This document shows positions 5,694-7,856 of a DNA stretch of 7,856 nt, piece by piece. The notes below the pieces were generated by a model, which was not told the origin of the DNA, made no database searches, and was given only the letters and a program-made list of their open reading frames with translations. This DNA is from Acidobacteriota bacterium (GTDB lineage: Bacteria > Acidobacteriota > Terriglobia > UBA7540). Position 1 is the stretch's first letter, and the number at the start of each line of letters is the position of its first letter. The stretch spans positions 1 to 7,856 of the forward strand of contig JAKASC010000108.1 of the NCBI GenBank assembly GCA_021828245.1, read 5' to 3'. Position numbers and translations under genes: made by a program.

Positions 5694-7184
5694 TTATTTG
5701 CCGGGGCGATTCTCATCCGACGGCGTCCGTGGGCTCTCCCGATCCGGGGTCCTTTCTTCGGGAGATTCGGGTTCGTTGGCGAGGCCCGCCAAGGGCCAGC
5801 GGCCCAGCATCCGGTAGATGGTTTTGCGGGTCACGCCCAGGATAGCGGCGGCGTCGGTTTTGTTGCCGTGCGTCGCCCGAAGGACATGATGCAGGTAACG
5901 CCGGCAAACTTCGTTGAGTGTGGGCAAACCTTGAAAGATCTCTTCTACGACTTCTTCTCTCTGTCGTGGCGGGAGGGTTCGCATCTTCGGCGGAAGGTCG
6001 TCAACAGAGATCACGCCCGAACGACTCAAGGCGACGATGGATTCAAGGGTGTTTTCCAGCTCGCGAACGTTTCCCGGCCAGTCATAGGTCATTAACGCCT
6101 CAAGAGCTTCTTCGCTCATCTTAAACTTACGCCCAAGCTCCGCTCCCAATCGCCCAAGGAAATGTTCCACCAGCAGAGGAATGTCCTGCCCGCGCTCCCG
6201 CAAAGGGGGAAGATTGATCTCAATCACCCGGAGGCGGTAAAAAAGGTCTTCCCGAAAGCGGCCTTGTTCCACCAATTCGCCGAGCCTGCGGTTGGAGGCC
6301 GCAATGACGCGGACGTCCACTTTGATGGAATCATTGCTGCCCAGAGGACGGACTTCATGGTCCTCGAGGGTGCGCAGGAGTTTGACTTGAAGTCCCGCGC
6401 TCATATCCGAGACTTCGTCGAGGAAAACCGTGCCGCCGTTGGCATCCTCAAAAATGCCCGCTTTGTCGGACGTCGCGCCCGTAAACGCGCCCCGCACGTG
6501 ACCAAACAGCTCGGACTCCAATAAGGACTCGGTAAACGCGCCGCAGTTAACCGCCAAAAAACGCTCGCGGGCGCGCGGGCCGTTGGAGTGGATTGCTCGC
6601 GCCACCAGCTCCTTGCCTGTCCCGCTCTCGCCGTAGATCAGCACCGTGGAACGCCCGTTAGCCACCAAGCCAATCTTTTTGTACACGGCGAGCATGGCCG
6701 GACTTCGGCCTACCAGTTCGGAAACCTTCGGAACGCCCGACACCTTCACTTTCAGGGTTTCGTTTTCTGTGGTCAGGCGTCGGTTCTGGATGGCGCGCTT
6801 GACCAACAGAAGAACTTCATCAATCTTGAAAGGCTTTGAGAGATAGTCAAACGCCCCGGCCTTGACGGCTTCGATGGCGGTTTCCATGGAGCCGAAGGCG
6901 GTGATGAGGATGACCTCGGAGCGCGGCTGCACGGCTTTGTACGCGCGCAAGACATCCAAGCCGTTCATCTCCGGCCCCAGCCGGATGTCGCTGATGATCA
7001 CTTCAAAGTTTAAGCGTTTGGCGAGGGCGATCGCTTCCTCGGCCGTGCTGGAACAGTAAACACAGTAGCCGGCATCGCGGAGCAATTCCTGGAGGAGATC
7101 GCGGGTATCCCGGTCGTCGTCCACGACCAGCAGGCGCGGCTCGAAGTCATTCGCCCATTCGCCGTTTGAGAGGGATTCACTCAT
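5694..7184 (-). CDS. NtrC-family sigma-54-dependent response regulator
   Basis: A 496-residue response regulator with the full NtrC architecture. The receiver (about 16-130) has D22-D24, phospho-acceptor D66 (ISDIRLG), T95 and K117 (YLSKPF). The AAA+ domain (about 155-385) has Walker A GESGTGKE (185-192), the sigma-54-contacting GAFTGA loop (232-237), Walker B VFLDE (253-257), the arginine-finger region REDLFYRLRV (311-320) and NVRELEN (372-378). A Fis-type helix-turn-helix (about 423-460) contains GNKTDAAAILGVTRKTIYR. All residues needed for phosphorylation, ATP hydrolysis and sigma-54 remodelling are present. After the HTH there is an unusual charged, Pro/Glu/Arg-rich tail of about 35 residues. 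The ATG at 7184 overlaps the kinase stop (ATGA), so translation is probably coupled. It should activate RpoN promoters when phosphorylated by the adjacent kinase. The signal and targets are unknown. Confidence 0.96.
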   Translation of the reverse strand: MSESLSNGEWANDFEPRLLVVDDDRDTRDLLQELLRDAGYCVYCSSTAEEAIALAKRLNFEVIISDIRLGPEMNGLDVLRAYKAVQPRSEVILITAFGSMETAIEAVKAGAFDYLSKPFKIDEVLLLVKRAIQNRRLTTENETLKVKVSGVPKVSELVGRSPAMLAVYKKIGLVANGRSTVLIYGESGTGKELVARAIHSNGPRARERFLAVNCGAFTESLLESELFGHVRGAFTGATSDKAGIFEDANGGTVFLDEVSDMSAGLQVKLLRTLEDHEVRPLGSNDSIKVDVRVIAASNRRLGELVEQGRFREDLFYRLRVIEINLPPLRERGQDIPLLVEHFLGRLGAELGRKFKMSEEALEALMTYDWPGNVRELENTLESIVALSRSGVISVDDLPPKMRTLPPRQREEVVEEIFQGLPTLNEVCRRYLHHVLRATHGNKTDAAAILGVTRKTIYRMLGRWPLAGLANEPESPEERTPDRESPRTPSDENRPGK

Positions 7185-7856
7185 GCTTGCGCCTTAACTA
7201 CCGTTTCCTCGCTCTCGGCGGAGGGTCTCTCCGTCTGCTCGCGCGCGTCCAGAGGCAGCGTGATGGCAAAGCGCGTGCCGCGGCCTACCTCGCTCTCGGC
7301 TCGAATGGTGCCCCCGTGCTGCCGGATAATCTGGTCGCAGATCGCCAAACCAAGGCCGGCTCCCGCGCCCAGCCGTTTGGTGGTGAACATCGGCTCGAAA
7401 ATGTGGCGAAGATCCTCGGGGGCAATGCCGGAACCGGTGTCCTCAAACTCGAGCGTGGCCTCGTGTCCGTTGGCGTGCCCCGGCCCGCGCAGCCGTATGC
7501 GGAGCGTCCCGCCCCGCGGCATGGCGTCCAGGCTATTGTTGATGAGATTCAGAAAGACCTGCTGCAAATAGCCGGCGTCGGCATAGACGGGTGGACATTC
7601 CGGGTCCCATTCCGTGACAACCTCAATCTGGCGATGCTGCAAGGCCGGCGAGGAAAGCAACAGCGACTCTTCCACCAAATGGCGGAGAGAGACCGGCTCC
7701 AGCTTCAGATCGAATTTGCGGGTCCAGGACAGGAGCTGCTTCACGGTGCGCACAATACTGTCAATCTGCCGTTCGATCACTTGCAGGCGGCGCGCGCTCG
7801 AAGGACCTGAAACTCCGTGCCGGGCCAGAAGCTGCACGTGGCCGGAAATCGAATTG
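7181..7856 (-). CDS. NtrB/AtoS-like sensor histidine kinase, N-terminus cut by window edge
   Basis: Only the last 224 residues are in the window; the frame runs through the right edge. The first residues, NSISGHVQLLAR, are what follows the HExxNPL phospho-acceptor box, so the catalytic His lies just outside (inference). The rest of the dimerization helix hairpin ends near LLSWTRKFDLKLEPVSL. The HATPase_c domain is complete: N box NLINNSLDAMP (from residue 103 of this fragment), G1 box DTGSGI (139-144), F box FEPMFTTK (153-160) and G2 box GAGAGLGLAI (163-172). It ends with a short acidic tail. It should autophosphorylate and pass the phosphate to D66 of the overlapping NtrC-like regulator. The sensing domain, which would reveal the signal and location, is beyond the edge. 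Confidence 0.95.
   Translation of the reverse strand, partial: NSISGHVQLLARHGVSGPSSARRLQVIERQIDSIVRTVKQLLSWTRKFDLKLEPVSLRHLVEESLLLSSPALQHRQIEVVTEWDPECPPVYADAGYLQQVFLNLINNSLDAMPRGGTLRIRLRGPGHANGHEATLEFEDTGSGIAPEDLRHIFEPMFTTKRLGAGAGLGLAICDQIIRQHGGTIRAESEVGRGTRFAITLPLDAREQTERPSAESEETVVKAQA

Noticed and set aside
5684..5702. TGGCAT...TTGC resembling a sigma-54 promoter on the plus strand
   Set aside because: The GG-to-GC spacing is 8 instead of 10, and it points into the antisense of the regulator.
5688..6095. Plus-strand frame of 135 codons
   Set aside because: Antisense to the helix-turn-helix end of the NtrC-like regulator; no motif.
7166..7810. Plus-strand frame of 214 codons
   Set aside because: Antisense to the histidine kinase, whose N, G1, F and G2 boxes are all present on the minus strand.
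1..7856. CRISPR array, insertion sequence with terminal repeats, riboswitch, rRNA
   Set aside because: None of the expected repeats, transposase motifs or conserved RNA cores could be seen on either strand.

Overview
The window is a GC-rich bacterial chromosomal segment with no plasmid, phage-structural or CRISPR signal. The protein style (LytTR regulator plus TolC-type gene, GH18 hydrolase with an extra C-terminal domain, NtrBC-like pair) and the integrase remnant remind me of Verrucomicrobiota or Acidobacteriota from soil or water. This placement comes from memory of protein families only and is low confidence.

Layout, left to right. Bases 1-1808 hold two minus-strand genes: a LytTR-type response regulator (1808 to 1035), then a TolC-like outer-membrane efflux protein (from 887) that runs off the left edge. 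Bases 1809-2510 hold no intact gene: first a stretch with only doubtful ORFs, then a decayed C-terminal piece of a tyrosine recombinase (about 2161-2420). A tRNA-Val(GAC) with encoded CCA follows at 2511-2588. Only 33 nt after it starts a plus-strand gene for a secreted GH18 (chitinase-like) protein with an unassigned C-terminal domain (2622-4460). It ends 5 bp from the stop of a convergent minus-strand radical SAM gene (5491 to 4466).

Upstream of the radical SAM gene, on the same strand, is a two-component pair: a histidine kinase (partial, entering from the right edge, ending 7181) overlapping by ATGA an NtrC-family sigma-54 activator (7184 to 5694). A 202-nt gap with an inverted repeat and a short palindrome separates the activator from the radical SAM gene.

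How the genes may work together: the kinase should phosphorylate the NtrC-like regulator, which would drive unknown sigma-54 promoters. The radical SAM gene is the nearest candidate partner, but I found no clear -24/-12 promoter in front of it. The LytTR regulator may control the TolC-like exporter. The tRNA and integrase scar suggest an old integration site. I do not see a clearly new multi-gene system. The items most worth checking are the GH18 fusion protein next to the tRNA, the recombinase scar, and the regulator-radical SAM arrangement.
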